Positions 25,095-38,110 of a DNA stretch of 64,000 nucleotides are shown here, piece after piece. A program made the translations under genes and the position numbers. Every line of letters begins with the position of its first letter. Within the stretch, counting starts at the first letter, position 1. Source of the stretch: Epiperipatus broadwayi (lineage: Eukaryota > Onychophora > Udeonychophora > Euonychophora > Peripatidae); the NCBI GenBank assembly GCA_028023455.1, contig JAQFVV010006312.1, positions 622,001 through 686,000 on the forward strand, read 5' to 3'. The notes below the pieces were generated by a model. The model saw nothing but the letters and a program-made list of their open reading frames with translations, was not told where the DNA came from and did not search any database.

Positions 25095-25985
25095 TAATGT
25101 GATGTGATGCACTATGACTTCTTATACAGTCTGGAATCTCTCAGCAGCTATGCCTAGAGAAACCTATCAGCCACTTTGACTTCCCTTTCCATTCCCCACC
25201 CCAAGTTTTACCATATTCGTCTCTATGCTGTTCATCCCATTTCCACAACATAATCTTTGTCAACTCCATGGCCTTTATATCTAAAACCCCCTTATCTTTT
25301 CCCAAACCCACTAAAAACCGATTCGCCACTTTCTGTATAATCACTGTTCATATTTATTCTTCCACAACTTCATTATTTGTACCCTTTTTACTTTCAGACT
25401 TTACATTCAATTAACAGATGCCTAATATTTTCTATGCCTTCCTTGCAGACTAAATCACCCATATTTTTCCATTTATGTGTATATTCTTTTGTTGCTAAAG
25501 ATCCTGTTCAAGCCTTAAACAGTAAACTATTTTCCTTGCTATTATCATAAATTAAATCACACCCAGTATTCTGTTTACTTTTATAAATATTTAAACTCTT
25601 TACTTTCCATACTAGCTCTCCAACTGCCTATTCTTTATTAAGGTATCTATTCTTCTATCTCATTCCTTAACACTCAACAACAATCATCACACCTTTTGTA
25701 TAAGTATACTGGCATAAATTCTTTATGTAAATCTTCTGCATATCGCATTACCTTTCGCACCCATCTTGTTGCCTGGCCTTTATTCATAACCCAATTAAAT
25801 ATTATTTTGACTATTCTTTTATTATCCATAAACTGCAATTTACCAAACATTTTCATTTTGCTTTTTGAATCTCATATAAAAATTTGACCATCCCATTTCT
25901 CCTTGAATTGCCTCCTTTGCTGTCCACACTTCTGCATCTAATGCATGTCTTTCTACTTCTCTTTGTACTTTTTCTAAGTAACATA
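25095..25985 (-). mobile_element. LINE C-terminal fragment, copy A
   Basis: On the minus strand, AIQGEMGWSNFYMR is followed by KMFGKLQFMDNKRIVKIIF, then TRWVRKVM (25674-25856). Later comes GLGKDKGVLDIKAMELTKIM (25141-25344) near a tail rich in CATCACATCACAT. The order and wording match the + strand copy B at 61.86-62.69 kb. It is the distal part of a non-LTR ORF ending in a zinc-binding region; stops and frameshifts break it. Its 5' truncation and short-repeat tail are normal for LINE insertion. Confidence 0.75.
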
Positions 25986-26589
25986 TATGTTCCAATAGAT
26001 TTACTTATACATTCAGTACACACACGTGGCTAATAATTTTTAAACATATTTGAATTATCATAAAATAGCACTAATAAAAAAATGATTAAAATTTACATAT
26101 ATGTGTGGATTAACATAAAACAAAATTCAATTTATTGCATTGTGATTTATAATACCTCTTAATGAGCTTACTTACATTACATATATAGATATGTGTGCAC
26201 AGACATGTTTTATAATGTTCTGACTACATTTGAATTGACGTTTAATAAAATTAAAAAATGATTAGAATTTACATATGTGTCTACCTGACATTCATTGATA
26301 TATATGCTCACATTCACGTGTCAATAATTTCTGAACATGTTTGAATTGTCAGAAAATAAAAATACATGATTAAAATTTTTAAATTATATTTTAATGATAC
26401 GTATCCTATGCTATGTTCACTTAAAACATATATAATCGTACAGATGTACGATTTATTACTTTAATAGCATAACATATTTAAAATTATCAAAATAATAAAA
26501 TTATTAAAAATATTTTTCATAATTAATTCCATTTGGAAAATATATAAAATTCACATATATGTGAGTATATAGAAAAAAGGTATAGATCC

Positions 26590-27560
26590 AGGATATTGTC
26601 ATATTTTAAAGAATATTTATAAAAATGCAACAGCAACAATTAGATTACATAATGATATTGGAAAAATCAACATTGAGAAAGGTGTAAGACAAGGTGACTC
26701 CATATCTCCAAAACTTTTTACAGCAGTGCTGCAAGAAGTATTTTGTGGATTAAAATGGGAAACTAAAGGAATGAAAGTAAATGGAGAGTATTTAAGTCAT
26801 TTAGATTTTGCAGATGATGTAGTTTTTGCAAATAATGCTTCAGAGCTGCAGGAAATGTTGCAGGAGTTAGCAGATGAAAGTAGAAAAGTAGGACTAAAGA
26901 TAAATGTTAAAAAGACTAAAGTAATGTTTAATCGATTTGCTCAAAATATGAAAATAAAGATTGATTATGAAGAATTAGAAAAAGTTAACAGTTACAAATA
27001 CCTTGGTCATATTATTAATACAGATGGAAACATAATGGAGGAAATTAATCATAGAATTAAGCTTGGTTGGAGTGCTTTTGGTAGAAATAACTTGATACTA
27101 AAAGGAAATATGCTTATATGTTTGAAAAGAATGGTTTTTAACAAATGTGTTTTACCAGTTCTTACTTATGGATCTGAGACTTGGACACTTAATAGAAGAG
27201 CAATACAGAGACTTCAGACCACTCAAAGGAGTATGGAGAGATGTATGTTGGGAGTAACAAGAAGAGATCGAAAACTCAATGTATGGGTAAGACAACAAAC
27301 AGGTGTTACTGACCTTATTGAAAAAATTAAAAGATTGAAATGGAGTTGGGCTGGACATATTGCTAGAAGAAATGATAATAGATGGACAATTGAAATTTTA
27401 AACTGGATTCCAAGAGATTGTAAAAGACCCAGAAAGAGACCACATGTGAGATGGATGGATGTTGTGGAAAAGAGAAGCTAAAGATCGGAGAAGATGGATT
27501 AAACTTGGAGAGACCTTCATCCTGCAGTGGATTGATAATGGTTAATGATGATGATGATAG
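26590..27560 (+). mobile_element. RTE-like non-LTR retrotransposon, 5'-truncated copy
   Basis: The coding part starts within the RT domain. The remnant covers GVRQGDSISPKLF (about 26680-26718), then HLDFADDVVFANN with the catalytic F-A-D-D (26801-26839), KINVKKTKVMF, and SYKYLGHIINTDG. It continues through VLTYGSETW, WAGHIARRNDNRW, RKRPHVRWMD, and after an early stop LGETFILQWIDNG. It ends in a GATGATGATGAT simple repeat, the usual RTE-type 3' tail. This is the best preserved RT in the window (251 codons open, 26726-27481). The same family makes the LINEs in the palindrome and at the window end. Confidence 0.9.
26726..27481 (+). pseudogene. RTE-like reverse transcriptase, C-terminal two thirds
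   Basis: An open frame of 251 codons encodes palm motif C (FADD near residues 28-31), thumb (YLGHIINTDG near residues 92-101), and the connecting and C-terminal region (GSETWTLNRRAIQRLQ; WSWAGHIARR). The endonuclease and RT fingers are missing, so it cannot be autonomous. RQGDSISP lies just upstream of the first Met in the same frame, so that Met is internal and not a real start. A TAA after EKRS interrupts the last few tens of codons found in related copies. Confidence 0.85.
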
Positions 27561-29036
27561 AAAAAAAAATTGAATCAGCAATTAAGCAAGTCTACTTTCT
27601 CTTTTTTTTAACAATTGATTACGTGTTTATTAACATGTATGTGTGTGCACACTGGTGTTTATATCAATATTTTAATTTATCAAACTAAATTATTAAAATT
27701 TATATTCTCACAATTAATTCAATGTTGAAAATATATAAATTTCATTTGTTATTTTATAATAAGTTGTACTCTTTCTTGATTAGTTTTCTTTTTTTTTTAA
27801 AAAAAAATATAGATTTTAAATATTTCCACTATAGAAATTATTCAAAATATTAGTCTCTCTCTATATATATATCACTATCATTAGTTCTTTATTATAACAT
27901 TTCCAAATTTAAATATATAGGTTTTAAAATGTCATTTTAAGGAATTACTTAGAACTTATTTAAAATTTCGTTCTTTCTATATTGATATCACTATCTCACT
28001 GATTTCACTTCATTGTAACATTTTTAAATTTAAAATATAGGTTTAAAAAGTCATTTTACTAAAGAAATTAAACCACTAAACACATGTTCACCATGTGTAT
28101 GGAGAGTTTTGCCTGTTTAAAGAAATTATTAAACATTTTGTTATTATATATAATATTACCATTTTACATGTGTTTATCTGTGCACTGCATATAGTTGAAA
28201 CAGCATACATATAAATTAATTCTTTAGCAAGCTGAAAGATTTCTCTTGATAACATTGGTTTATAATCACTTCGGGAAAAGTATAATTCAGGTAACTGCAA
28301 TGATTCTCCTGTCCAGGATTTGATGAACTTGAGGCCAGCAAGCTGTTTTCTAGAATATTTGTAGCTATAAAACATAAAGAAGTTAGGTTATTTTTTTCCT
28401 TTGAATTCAAACTTCACTATCCTGCTGGACTTGCCCTTCTTGCAGTTTTATATCTTCATGGTAGTTTTCTATCCTGATCTGAAATACTCTGCTAGCTAGC
28501 TACTGTTTAAAAAAAATACTAGAAAAACTATTATAATCTTTTTATCAACTCTTTTTATATTGTTAGCTGAGGTGACAAAAACACTAAATTAAAAATTGTT
28601 TTTATCTTGATTAAAAACAATTGCAATCTTTTTGAAAACAACTGAAATTTTTATCAAAGTATGATGCACAAAGATTTTTTTAAAAAAAAAATAGTTAGAG
28701 AAATGTTTACAATTATCAGTTTAACATGTTTGTTTTTAATTTCAAAATGAGAATTCAATGAAAATATTTATTAGACCTTTTTAAATGTTTAATTTATAAT
28801 AAAATTTTAGTTTACCTACAAAATTTTTGTCTATGATATTTTTTTTTTTTTTTCAACTTTAAATATATTTGTGCACACACACTGTTATTGTGTGCCATGT
28901 AACATGTATGTTTACCATATATATATAGGAGTTATTGTTTGTTTTTAATAGTGTAAAAATTTGTAATTAATTTATATGATTAAAAGAGGGCAAACATATT
29001 TATTAATAATTTACTCAATTTGCATATATTATTTTA
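27561..29036. other. AT-rich intron sequence
   Basis: Nothing coding recognised. A run of about 22 bp at 28098-28119 (GGAGAGTTTTGCCTGTTT) is an isolated end of the MITE found complete at 20580-20830. Tandem-like ATTTAAAATATAGGTTT segments recur between 27830 and 28060. Confidence 0.5.
28098..28119. repeat. Isolated MITE terminus
   Basis: TATGGAGAGTTTTGCCTGTT is identical to the terminal sequence of the 20580-20830 MITE. No matching second arm was seen nearby. Confidence 0.6.
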
Positions 29037-29037
29037 G

Positions 29038-29127
29038 GTCAGTTACTGGAAAAATCAGGGGGAAAAGAATTTCAACAGAAAATAAAAGATTTAATAGCAG
29101 AGCATGCTCCTTTGGAAGTTGGAACTG
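29038..29127 (+). CDS. macroH2A-like gene, macro-domain exon B
   Basis: The acceptor is TATTATTTTAG and the donor is G|GTAAAT. With the G carried over from exon A, the exon completes a Gly codon and encodes QLLEKSGGKEFQQKIKDL, then IAEHAPLEVGT, ending with the first base of an Ala codon (phase 1). LEK.GGKEF followed by PLEVG is characteristic of macroH2A rather than of MACROD, GDAP2 or PARP-type macro domains. The exon is 90 bp and keeps frame with exons A and C. Both flanking introns are very long, so an annotation pipeline could easily miss it. Confidence 0.9.
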
Positions 29128-30220
29128 GTAAATATTTTGAAGCACTATGCATTATTTAAGAATGATAATATGTAAATATTCCAGGCAAGACTATAAAACT
29201 TAATGTTTTTTATTAATATAAATAATTATTAAAAAGTTTTTCTTGTAGGATATATGAAAGAAGACCTTAGAATGTATTTAACCTTTATATAACAAATTCA
29301 AATGTTTTCATTTTATGGGTCTTTTGCTTTGTAATAAATTATTTTTAATATAAATATATTTGGCTGTATTTTGGAATATTTTTTATGAATGTATATATAT
29401 TTGTGAATTTTTAAGTTCTTTATATGATCTATATTTTTTAAATAAAACCAGAAGCTTCATAATTTGTATTTATTATGGAAAGTGCTTCATTAGTTCCAGA
29501 AAAAATTTATGAATTGTGGGAGTTGAATTCCCATACAAATAATAAACTGTAAAATTTATTTTTATATCTGCTTTATATATATATAAGTGAAGTGAAAACA
29601 GAACCAAATGATGCATTTTATTAAAAATCCCAGATGTAAATTTCTCACTCTTAAAAAGGAACAAACTGTTGTTAAAAATCTTACTAGCACAGTTTGCAAC
29701 AAAAATTACAGTACTCTGAAAAAGAATTAATAATTATTTATATTAAATGTTTTTATATTAATTTGTCCTTCTGTTGGTATGTTCACATTTTTGAATTAAC
29801 AATGAAAAAAAAATCCATTCTTGTTTAGACCTCTAACTTGCTTCCCAAGAAAACTTCTTAACAACTGAACCAACAGAAATATGTTTATAGAATAAAATTT
29901 TGTTGTTATTGATTTCATTATTAAATGAATTAAAACAAAAAAATATAGTATCTGATAGAAACTTTACATTTGTAGAATAACATTTTGTTATTATCTATTT
30001 GACTTGTACTTAATTAAAAAGCCAATACATAAATATCTCTATATAGTAGAAGATCACATGATATTTAAATTTAGAATTTCTTTGTTAGAGGGCATGTTTT
30101 TTATTTTAAAATCTTGTTATTAAATTACAAGTTTTGGATATTTTTTGTAGTTTTAACCATTTTTTAAAATACGTAAATATAATTAGAAAGTAAAAAAATA
30201 TGCGAAATAAAAAAACTTAT
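29128..30220. other. AT-rich intron sequence
   Basis: No gene or structured element was seen between exon B and the 30.2-kb palindrome. Confidence 0.5.
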
Positions 30221-30221
30221 T

Positions 30222-30560
30222 TAAAATAATGCTTTTATCTAAGTAGCCGATTAAACAGTACAAAATAACAAAATATTCTCTTTGGTAATTTACCATTCTT
30301 GGAAAATATCTTAAATCTTAAGCATCTAAACTTGTTATAATTATACAACAATTGGAAATTGCAGGAATATTATTATTTCATAAAAGCAAAAAAGTCGCTT
30401 TATAAAATGACAATATTCCTGCAATTTCCAATTGTTTTATATCAAGTTTAGATTATTAAGATTTCTGATATTTTCTAAAAATACAATTAATCAAGAAGAG
30501 GATACCTTGTTATTTTGTACTTTTTAGTGGGCTAGTTACATAAAAGCATTTAATAATTTC
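30222..30560. mobile_element. Fold-back MITE-like palindrome, about 335 bp
   Basis: Arms of about 165 bp pair around a centre near 30393. TGTTATTTTGTACTTTTTAG-type sequence near 30510-30530 mirrors 30258-30280, and CAATTGGAAATTGCAGGAAT (30350-30369) mirrors ATTCCTGCAATTTCCAATTG (30415-30434). Pairing is good inside and looser outside. No coding content. Target duplication not resolved because the flanks are A/T-rich. Confidence 0.8.
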
Positions 30561-30619
30561 CTTTTTTTTGCATTTTATTTAACAGTAAAGTTCTTTGGCT
30601 CAGTTAAATATATGTTAAA

Positions 30620-32406
30620 GAAAAAATGGTAGTTTAGTATTTTTCTTGCTATGACGTATTACACTTAACATGTTTTTTGCCGGTAAGATTTCATCGAAGA
30701 GTAGATAAACAATTTCATGGCAACAAAGACACTGACATGACTAATCCATGGGAATAGTGATTTTTTGATCGTGGTGACCCACGAGGTTTAAAAAGTCTAG
30801 AGACCTATGGGAAATTTTGTCATTTCTCTATCTTTTGCGGTTTTGATATCTGCGTGAACAAAGTGATTTTTTTTATCATATTGAGAATATTTTCATATAT
30901 TTCATACTTAAATATGGATGTTATATTACTATATAGAGTGAATTTTTAACTGTCGATTGGATGATATAGTAATTTTCCACTGCCATATTTGCAAGTAATT
31001 TTCATTTTGTTTCTTAATAATTAAATATAGTAGCTTTTAAAACATTTTTATATATCGCCATTACAGGTTATTTTTTATTTTGTAATGATAATTGTGGTAT
31101 TATTTTAAACATAGTTGTACATATTTCCATATATATTTAATGCTTGCTTCTACATTTTCTTTAGAAATTATTCTAATTTTCATTAAAAAAAAACACATTT
31201 TATGTACTACCTTTTAGGTTATTTTTTATTTTGCTTCTTTTGGTTCGTTGTCTTCTTTTCCATTTTTCTTATAAATTATCCTTATTTTCATTAAAAAAAA
31301 ACTACACTTGTAATTTCATAATTTTATATATCTTTTAATAAAGATGTTTTTTTACGTCCGCCATTTTCACAGTATGATAGATTGGCACTATATCGGGAAA
31401 AGTGTTTTTTATTGTTTTTAATTTTAAAATTACAAATATTTTTTATAAATTTTTCTTTAATTATTTTGTAGTCAATTTGAATTTACAATAATTTTAGTAA
31501 ATTACTATTAATTTATGTATTTTTTTGGCGCATCTAATTTTTTTTTCTGAGGAACGACAAAGATGATGCCGTCCGATTTTTTTTTTTCCTATGACATGGC
31601 TTCTTTAGTATTATTCTTGCTATGTCTATCAGATGTCTTATTTAGTATTATTTTTGCTATTAGATGTCTTCTTTAGTATTCTTGATATGTCTACTGGATG
31701 TTTTTTTCAGTATTCTTGCTATTACATGTCTTCTTTAATATTATTCTTGCTTTTAGATGTCTTCTTTAGTATTATTCTTGCTGTTAGATGTCTTCTTTCG
31801 TATTTTTCTTGCTATTAGATGTCTTCTTTCATATTATTCTTGCTATTAGATGTCTTTTTTCGTATTTTTCTTGCTATTAGATGTCTTTAGTATTATTCTT
31901 GCTATTTGGTGTCTTTTTTCGTATTATTCTTGCTACTAGATGTCTTCTTTCATATTTTTCTTGCTATTAGATGTCTTCTTTCATATTATTCTTACTATTA
32001 GATGTCTTCTTTCATTTTATGTTTGCTATTAGATAGATATCTTCGGATGTCCTCTTTAGTATTATTCTTGCTATGTCTGCCAAAATCTTTAGTATTATTT
32101 TTTTATTATTATTGTTATTACATGTCTTATACTAATTATTTATTATAGTAATTTTTTTTTCCGGAAAGGAGAATTATGGCGTTTGATGTCATTATTTTTC
32201 TTCCTATGACATATTATCCCGAATACTTACTACTCTAATCTTTTGATCGTTAACATAATGCATCCACGTGATCTTTGGACAAATTTTAGCGATTAACATT
32301 GTCCGGAAATCTCTAGGAGACGTTATTTTAAAGATCGGAAGATTAGAGTAGTACGTCTTTGGAGTAATACGTCATAGCAAGAAAAATACTAATGTACTGA
32401 AAAAAT
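30620..32406. mobile_element. Third Merlin-like non-autonomous element with 8-bp target-site duplication
   Basis: GAAAAAAT occurs at 30620-30627 and 32399-32406. The 1,771-bp interval begins GGTAGTTTAGTATTTTTC; the other end, inverted, begins AGTACATTAGTATTTTTC, and the two share CTTGCTATGACGTATTAC next. GG-like ends and an 8-bp duplication fit the two Merlin elements in the window, but no transposase relic was found, so the superfamily is inferred. Inside are two or three degenerate T-rich repeats (about 31060-31320), a minisatellite (31600-32080), and a subterminal palindrome near the right end (about 32190-32395). Confidence 0.65.
31600..32080. repeat. Minisatellite, about 30-bp unit
   Basis: About fifteen imperfect copies of TATTATTCTTGCTATTAGAT plus GTCTTCTTTC. 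Unit length varies between about 22 and 36 bp. The core TAGTATT(A/T)TTCTTGCTAT is the same as the element's own TIR (TTAGTATTTTTCTTGCTATG), so the array seems to have grown from a terminal-repeat segment. Confidence 0.85.
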
Positions 32407-35400
32407 GAATAGTTTATTTAAATACTTTAATGTGGAGGAAAGTAGAACTTAATTTTGTAAATAATTTTATAGTTTTTCTTAAAATATATAAATGCAACTT
32501 ATAGAGTTTTTTTTTTTTTAGTTTCTTTAGTTTTGAAAGTTGGGAAAAGCTTAAGTTATTGAATCTTTCAGTGTTTCTCTTTGGAAAAAATAATTTGAAA
32601 GTATTGATAAGGGACTCTTTGTTATTTGTTTTCAAATGTTTTGCAAAAAATCATAAATAGTGATTTTATGTAATGGGTTAAATTCCAGGAATTTTAAATC
32701 CTGCATATATAGGACACATTTTATTTTAAATATATATATTAATTAAGTCCACTCATATTAAGTATGGAAACTATGGTACTCCAAAAATATGTGTTCAAAG
32801 CCTAATTTTATTTTAATCAAATGTTTAGGAAAATTGTAAGAGTTCAATCATGTGACATATGTTTAAAATCTAAATATTGTATTAAATCATTTGCAGGTTT
32901 ATTAAAACCTATTTTACTTTAAATATTTTAATTATAAAATAATTATTAATTATTTAAATAATTATTGTTACCTTTTGATTGGTTATTCATAGGAAGAATA
33001 GCATAAAATATAAAGTACAGCTCCAAAATTTTAAATTTATGAATTAAGATAGTAGTAATAATTTAAACTTTGGTATAATAGGAATAAATGATAAAAATAT
33101 ATATGATTAAAGAGAAGTCTGTAGAGATGTTTTAATCATCGTTATTTATAATCATTTGTAGTATAACCCATTATATAATTTTCATATATTAGTTGTAAAT
33201 CTAAATTAACATCTTTACGTATAAATTTGATTTTAATTTATTTTATTGCGATGTTTCTTCAAAAGTTAAAAACATAAAATTGCAATCAAGGGAAAGAAGG
33301 AATGATTTTTGATTACAAAATAATAATTTAAATATATTTTAAGTATAAATATTTATTAATAAACTTTATATTTAAATTCAACTAATAATATGATATATTA
33401 AAAATATAATGAGAATGAAAATTTTAGTCTTAAGGAAATGATTTAAATTAATTTTGTTTGTAAAATATTTATTGATATTAATTACTTTAAATAGAAACAG
33501 AAAAATCTTGTTTCAAGTTGTTCAAGTTGATTTGGGATATTGACCAATGAGAGTTTAGTAAGTAGTTTTCTGATATAGCGGCAGACGATCGGAGAGAGAG
33601 ATTAAAAAGAAAAATTATAAAGCAGATAAAAGTTTCAATTTTTTTTTTCATAAAAAAAAAAGTTATAAAAATTAAAATTTTAAAGTCTTGAGTAATAAAA
33701 ATTGTATTCAAAAAGCTATCTAAGGAAATAAAATATTATAAAGTAATTATAAACACAATGGAATGAGTTAAATTAATCTTCATTGCGACCTAACTGCCAA
33801 TCCTGATCGTCCATTTTTAGCAAAATAATACCCAAGAAGTTGAAAAATCAAAGTTATTTTAATTTTGTTTAGATAGCCATGAGAAAGGAAAAGACAACGA
33901 CATTGCTTCAAAGAGAAACTTAACTTCATTCACGTATGAAAGCATTAGTTTATCCATATTAAGTTATGCGTTTTTGTTAATTATAGATTAAAGAGAAACC
34001 AATCCAAAATTTACCAGAAAGAAGAAAATTTTAAATTCTATAAAAATTGAATGTTAAAAATAATTAATTAGTCGAGAGTGATAAGTTTAAGAAAACTAAT
34101 CTTAGTTTGAATTGAACCATTGATCTTTAAGAAATAGTTTACAAAATTTAGAGAGAAAAAATAGGCTTCTACTTAATAATGGGGGGGAAAAATAAATTAA
34201 GATTTGTTACATTCAAAGAAAAGATGAACTTTTATTATAGGACTTTAAGAATAGAACATTAAACTGGGAATTTTAAGAAATGATCGTCACAAAAATGAAT
34301 ATACTTGGAGCCAGAGAATTAAACAAATTTATCAGATATATGTTTAAAAATTTTCCAAGTATAATAAATAACAGGAGAAGAAAAGAAATGCTGAAGTAAT
34401 ATTACTGAAATCTTGGTTAAACTTGTTATAAAGTGTGCATTGAAAAAAATAATAATAATGTGGAGGTCTGTTAAGAAGATTTAGGAAAAGTTTTCAGTGT
34501 ATTTTTTTTTTAAAAGAAGATTTATGCACATAGATCTATAAACTAGCCAGGAAGGAAGGAGGCATCCAATTCAGAACTTTTGTCCCATTAATTGTGCTTG
34601 TGTGTCTAATGTTTTGTTTATTATGCATGTATTTTAGCAATATGAAGAGAGGAGAAACACCCAAATGCGTAAGGAATAGTAAAAGTCTACAGGGTAACTG
34701 GTAATATTAAACAAAAAATAATAATTTTGAAATGAGTTTTAAAAAAAGATGAAAATGATTTCAATTTTGAATTTATTAGTAATAATTTTCTTGTTTGATA
34801 TGAAATACGAATGCAAATATTTTCATAGTAGTGATATAAAGAATTTATGCTTGCAATCTAGTGTATAATGTTAAAAGTATGCTTAAATATAGGAAGAGAG
34901 TATCTATGAGTTATAATGTGAGAGTGTGGTGAATATAACAAAGAGGGATAAACTAGTAATCATAAATAAAATCTTGATAGGATTCTCGGAAAAGTATAAT
35001 AAATATATGATAAAATGTAATATTTATAAGAGCGAGAACTAGTGAATGTTGATTTAAGACCATATCATGATATCATTTACTAAAAACAACATCCAATTAA
35101 TATTAATAATAGAAATGTATTATTTGTTTGTGACATGATGGCAAATATAGGTAGAAGAATATTTCATGAGAAGATTATATTATATTATTGGTATAGAATT
35201 GGTAGAATATTAGATACTGAATCCACGGCAGGAGAAGGTGAGTTAAAATTCCGGGATAGGATATATAAAATAGTGTTCTAAAGAACTGATGAAGGGTTAA
35301 GTGGGATTAATCTTTGTGATACTCCTATAGTTAGTTGGAAAAGATAGGAGGATTTTAGGCAAAGAAATGATTGTAGTACATACCGTAATTGCTTATTAAA

Positions 35401-36530
35401 GAAGCCAGGATAGAATTGGGATATGTTCATTAAGAAAATGATTACCTACCAAAATATGACACATCATAAATATAAAAAGAACCTCCATTAGGATAGTAGT
35501 TAATAAAATCAGTGACTCATTTCTCTAAAATTATAATAAATACTAATATAGTATGCATTAAAGGTAGATATAATATTTTAAAGAATTGTATGGGTTTTCT
35601 TCTTAAGCCTGGATAGAGTGGTCTGTAGATAGTAGAATCATGTACGGAACAAAGGTCCTATATATATAGTTGGATAAAACTTGAATAAATGACCAAATAA
35701 ATAAGAACAACTGAGATCTAAGATCAATATAAAACACAAGTATGGAAGAGAGAATGAGTGGATTAAATGAATTTTATCATATGATAAAGAATCCTAACTT
35801 TATTATTCATTTCAAATACATCATAAATATCGTCTTTATTTTTTTGTTACTTATCACATCAGTAATAACTTGTTAATATGATTGGAGTGTAAAATTTTAA
35901 ATATTGAATTTAATTTACTATTACAAGATTATTAATGTATTGGAAGTTATAAAATGTCACATAATATGGAAAATAACTAAAGATCTCTGATACCTCATAA
36001 ATGATGCCAATATATCAGATTAGTATGAAAGCATACTAGCAAAAACACATAAACAAATCAAAGTGATTCAAACTCAGTGTTCAACGATCCAACATGATAG
36101 ATCAAATCAATATCATATTCATCATGACTCCAAGAACTAGCTCAACATGATGATGATTAATGAACTCTGATCTAACTCTAATAAAGTATAATAAATAACT
36201 AATCTTTATAAGTCAACTCATATTATTTTGTCCAATACAAATGAGCTTAATATTAAAATAATTTGAATAAGAAAGAAAAAAAAACCAAATTTTAATAAAA
36301 TTTTAATAATAATTATAATTTTTTCAACTTTTAATTTATTATATAATTACCTCTATCTTTAAACAGAATTTATGAATCTATTATTAATATTATGAAATAG
36401 TAAGTATTTAATTTTTTAAGAAGATATAATTCATAAAAAATTGAAAATTATTAATAGAATTTTACTTTAATAAAATCAATTATCACAATAAAAAATATAG
36501 TATAAGAATAAATGAAAAAATATGAGAAAA
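32407..36530. other. Intron sequence, no recognisable gene
   Basis: AT-rich. The region 33900-35750 has more balanced base use and looks like old, decayed retroelement sequence, but I cannot read any diagnostic protein motif. Confidence 0.4.
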
Positions 36531-38110
36531 TAGAGGCTTGTTTTGTAGGGCAAGGGACCCAGCAAAAGTGGAGGAAGTGCTTTTCTAGACAATTAAACTA
36601 ATAGAAATACACTGAGGAAAGCCTATGAAACAGGAGATGGCTCCCCAACGTTCGAAAATGATACTTGGTAATCATTATTAATATAATACCCAATTTATAT
36701 AAAGAGGCTCTACTGATGACTGATCAAGTTAAATTAAAGTCAAACGTGCTTTAATCAAAAAGTATTTAATGCAATTAGAAATTATATTAATTATGCCTAA
36801 ATCCCATCCCTTCCTGAATATTACTAGAAAGTATAAAATTAGAATCAGAATATATATTTCATTTAATTCCTATCAACTTTTGAAACAATAAATAATGAAT
36901 AAATAACTATTATAAATCAGTAAAGGCCAGAATAGGTAAAATTGAGTAATAATTTTTTTTTAGCATAATAAAAAGCAAAAAACAAATATCAACTCGATAA
37001 TTAATAGAACGTATCAAAATAGTTCTAGTGGGTAAGAATTACTGTAAAAATAAATATAAATTATTTAACAAGGCAAAGCAACGAAGGAAATTATTATCGA
37101 GTTGAAGTTATTATTGGCATATAATAAAAAAATAAACAACATAATAAACCACAATAAATATATATATAATATAATAAATGAACGCCACGTAAGAAAGAAA
37201 AAATATAAATTTAAAGACTAGAGATTAAGATAGACTTACTACATAATTTAAAATAACATTAACAAAACAATTTAGAGATAGCTTAAAAAGTTTTAACTTA
37301 AATCAGAACTGGCCAGGTCAAAGAAAATAACATTCTTCATGGTTGACTTCTGAGTTTCCACAGGCAGAGTCCAGTTGGATGAACGTATGCATTTTGAAAA
37401 TTGGTGAATAGCATTTTGATGGATTTCTCTAAGGTTTTGGCTCGTTGGTATATATATTTTTATATTGCAGCCACATTAAAGATTTTCGGGGACTTGAAGG
37501 ACGGAGTCGACTCTTGAGTAGCCCCCACCATGGTAGAAACATTTCATTACGGGGCTTCTCTCTAATGAAATATATATACTCCTAATGATGAATAGCTTGG
37601 AAACTTTTCCTGGGCTCTTTATAGTGTACGGCCTTGGCAAACAACTTCAAAAAACTGTGTTTTTAGATAATCCTTTGATAAGCTTTCAAACTCATTAACT
37701 TGAATTCATTTTCTAATTAGAAAATGAATTTTTAATATCAGAAAGATTTTATTAGGAGCTAACATTTTAAAGACTATCTATTTCTAATTAAAAAACTTTA
37801 ACCATGTTTTGGAAAAGAAAACGAAAGCTATCGAAAGAAGGGCTTTAATCACTAAAAATTAACATATTATTTAAAAGAAAAAAACATCGCATGAAACTTC
37901 GAACAATTATATATTTAAACATTTATAAATATATATACACCAACCAGAATAATATAAACTGAAAATTCTAACATGAATTTATTAATAGAAAGATAGTTTA
38001 AATCCAAAGGTTAATTTTAACACCATTATAATGTTTCTAGGAAACAGAGGGACAGAAGGCAGAACAAGTGACAAGGGTTTGAGGGCGGAAGACGCGGACA
38101 CGCCCAAACA
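36531..38110. repeat. Unclassified repeat-like region
   Basis: GC-richer blocks occur at about 36540-36680, 37310-37560 and 38040-38105. A 14-bp inverted pair TCAACTCGATAATT / AATTATTATCGAGTTGA lies at 36989-37002 and 37089-37105. No coding motif was identified. A decayed LTR or DNA transposon is possible. Confidence 0.3.

Noticed and set aside
31633-31818. Repetitive open frame
   Set aside because: It is the minisatellite read in one frame, not a gene.
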